A stretch of 5,259 nt of DNA from Sedimenticola sp. (lineage in GTDB: Bacteria > Pseudomonadota > Gammaproteobacteria > Chromatiales > Chromatiaceae), in contig JAUXBK010000191.1 in the NCBI GenBank assembly GCA_030619405.1, positions 1 through 5,259 of the forward strand, in the 5' to 3' direction. Shown piece by piece: positions 4,352 to 5,259 of the stretch. Under the pieces are notes generated by a model that saw nothing but the letters and a program-made list of their open reading frames with translations, was not told the DNA's origin and ran no database searches. Made by a program: the position numbers and the translations under genes. The first letter of the stretch is position 1. Every line of letters starts with the position of its first letter.

Positions 4352-5095
4352 TCAACCGGCGCCAACCCGCGCCTGTATAAATTCGTCCAACAAATCCTGC
4401 TCTTCCACCGTGAGCTGTCGTCCGGTCAGCAGATCCGGTCGGCGCAACCTGGTCCGGCCCAGCGCCTGCTGCAACCGCCAGCGGCGTATCGCCGCATGGT
4501 TGCCGCTCAACAGCACGGGAGGCACCGCCTCTCCGTCGAAAATCTCCGGGCGCGTATAGTGGGGGCAGTCCAGCAGGCCGTCCGAGTAAGAGTCCTGCTC
4601 GGCGGAACCCGCGTCGCCCAACACCCCCGGCAACAACCGCACCACCGCATCCATCAAAACCAGCGCCGGCAGTTCGCCACCGCTCAATACATAATCGCCG
4701 ATCGACCACTCCTCATCGACCCCATGCTCGACGATCCGCTCGTCGATCCCTTCGTAGCGGCCGGCGATCAGAATAACCCCTTTCCGCCGGGACAATTCCG
4801 TCACTGCCGCCTGGTCCAGCCTTCGCCCCTGAGGGGAGAGATAGGCCACCCGGGCCGCCGGGCTGGCCGCTTTCGCGGCCCTGAGGGCCGCCATCAACGG
4901 CTCCGGCTTCATCAGCATCCCGGGACCACCGCCGTAGGGCCGGTCATCCACCGTCCGGTGCACGTCGTGGGTATAATCCCGCGGGTTCCAGAGCACCAGT
5001 TGCGCCTGTCCCCGCTCGAACGCCCGGCCGGTGACGCCACTGCCAACCATGGCCTGGAGCATCTCCGGAAACAGGGTCACCAAGTCGAAACGCAT
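4352..5095 (-). CDS. trmD: tRNA (guanine-N1)-methyltransferase TrmD
   Basis: Encodes 247 residues (E. coli has 255; the C-terminal tail is shorter). TrmD transfers methyl from S-adenosylmethionine to N1 of G37 in tRNAs reading CNN, UGG and CGG-type codons, preventing +1 frameshifts. It is a dimeric SPOUT enzyme with a trefoil-knot cofactor site. Visible family motifs are VTLFPEM (6-12), TVDDRPYGGGPGML (48-61), YLSPQG (85-90), GRYEGIDERI (112-121) and SIGDYVLSGGE (131-141). Arg153 and Asp168 correspond to E. coli Arg154 and the catalytic base Asp169. The C-terminal tRNA-binding part contains GLLDCPHYTRPE and PPVLLSGNHAAIRRWR. The start at 5095 gives the standard N-terminus MRFDLVTLFPEM. Only a weak GGG about 12-14 bases upstream could serve as a ribosome binding site. 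rplS follows 20 bp downstream. The region upstream, where rimM normally ends, is an AT-richer inverted-repeat segment. Confidence 0.98.
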   Translation of the reverse strand: MRFDLVTLFPEMLQAMVGSGVTGRAFERGQAQLVLWNPRDYTHDVHRTVDDRPYGGGPGMLMKPEPLMAALRAAKAASPAARVAYLSPQGRRLDQAAVTELSRRKGVILIAGRYEGIDERIVEHGVDEEWSIGDYVLSGGELPALVLMDAVVRLLPGVLGDAGSAEQDSYSDGLLDCPHYTRPEIFDGEAVPPVLLSGNHAAIRRWRLQQALGRTRLRRPDLLTGRQLTVEEQDLLDEFIQARVGAG

Positions 5096-5115
5096 AATGT
5101 CTTAAACCCAGATCC

Positions 5116-5259
5116 TGCAAGTGCTCACACTCACATAGCACGAGCTCTTGATCCGTATAGCGATATTTACTCCCTTGGAAATCACAATAAGGATTCCACT
5201 CGGTCGCAAATTCGCTCTACGAATCAATATCTTGCACTCTGTAAGCACGATCACTTGCA
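5116..5259. mobile_element. Putative small inverted-repeat element upstream of trmD
   Basis: TGCAAGTG at 5116-5123 and CACTTGCA at 5252-5259 form an 8-bp perfect terminal inverted repeat. It extends as TGCAAGTGnTC to 11 bases, and a looser match (about 20 of 29) continues inward. The 144-bp segment is clearly AT-richer than the flanking gene. I see no convincing gene in it: one minus-strand frame stays open from the window edge to TAA at 5102-5104, six bases before trmD, but its roughly 50 residues show nothing RimM-like. A MITE or remnant insertion is likely. The right end is the last base of the window, so the true boundary is uncertain. Confidence 0.45.

Noticed and set aside
5102..5259. 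Minus-strand open frame from the window edge to TAA just before trmD, as the rimM 3' end
   Set aside because: About 50 open codons are easily due to chance, and the residues show no RimM-like C-terminus such as the usual DWDPDF-type ending.

Overview
The window looks like chromosomal DNA of a fairly GC-rich gammaproteobacterium. The three recognisable housekeeping proteins (TrmD, ribosomal protein L19, exonuclease I) align closely, from memory, with their Escherichia coli counterparts. The dense, mixed intergenic repeats suggest a repeat-rich lineage, but genus and order cannot be decided here.

Layout. 1-312 has no gene. It holds a 153-bp element with 25-bp terminal inverted repeats, then a candidate sigma-54 promoter (228-243) and a good ribosome binding site. 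These lead into a small unrecognised protein gene (313-669, +). A gene for a two-helix membrane protein (751-1128, -) lies divergent to a gene for an ankyrin-repeat lipoprotein (1193-1843, +). The lipoprotein gene is followed by a 95-residue protein of unknown function (1906-2193, +). After a converging repeat-filled gap come sbcB (2363-3787, -), a repeat-filled spacer, and rplS (3987-4331, -) with trmD (4352-5095, -). trmD-rplS is the tail of the conserved rpsP-rimM-trmD-rplS operon. The usual upstream neighbour rimM is not recognisable in the last 164 bases, which are AT-richer and bounded by short inverted repeats.

Function. trmD and rplS serve translation: tRNA m1G37 methylation and the 50S subunit. 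sbcB serves DNA repair and recombination. The lipoprotein and membrane protein are cell-envelope proteins of unknown role, and nothing ties them to the housekeeping genes.

The most notable content is between the genes. At least six kinds of repeat or palindrome occur in about 1 kb of non-coding DNA: an inverted-repeat element, a GTAGCCCGG palindrome, two different 7-bp tandem repeats, a TTCCCACGC palindrome pair, a perfect 28-bp hairpin, and a second inverted-repeat segment. Several touch gene ends exactly; one sits immediately upstream of the sbcB start and leaves no ribosome binding site. Both window edges coincide with the outer bases of inverted-repeat elements, as would happen if this were a contig broken at multi-copy repeats. 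I see no evidence for a complete new defence or mobile system.
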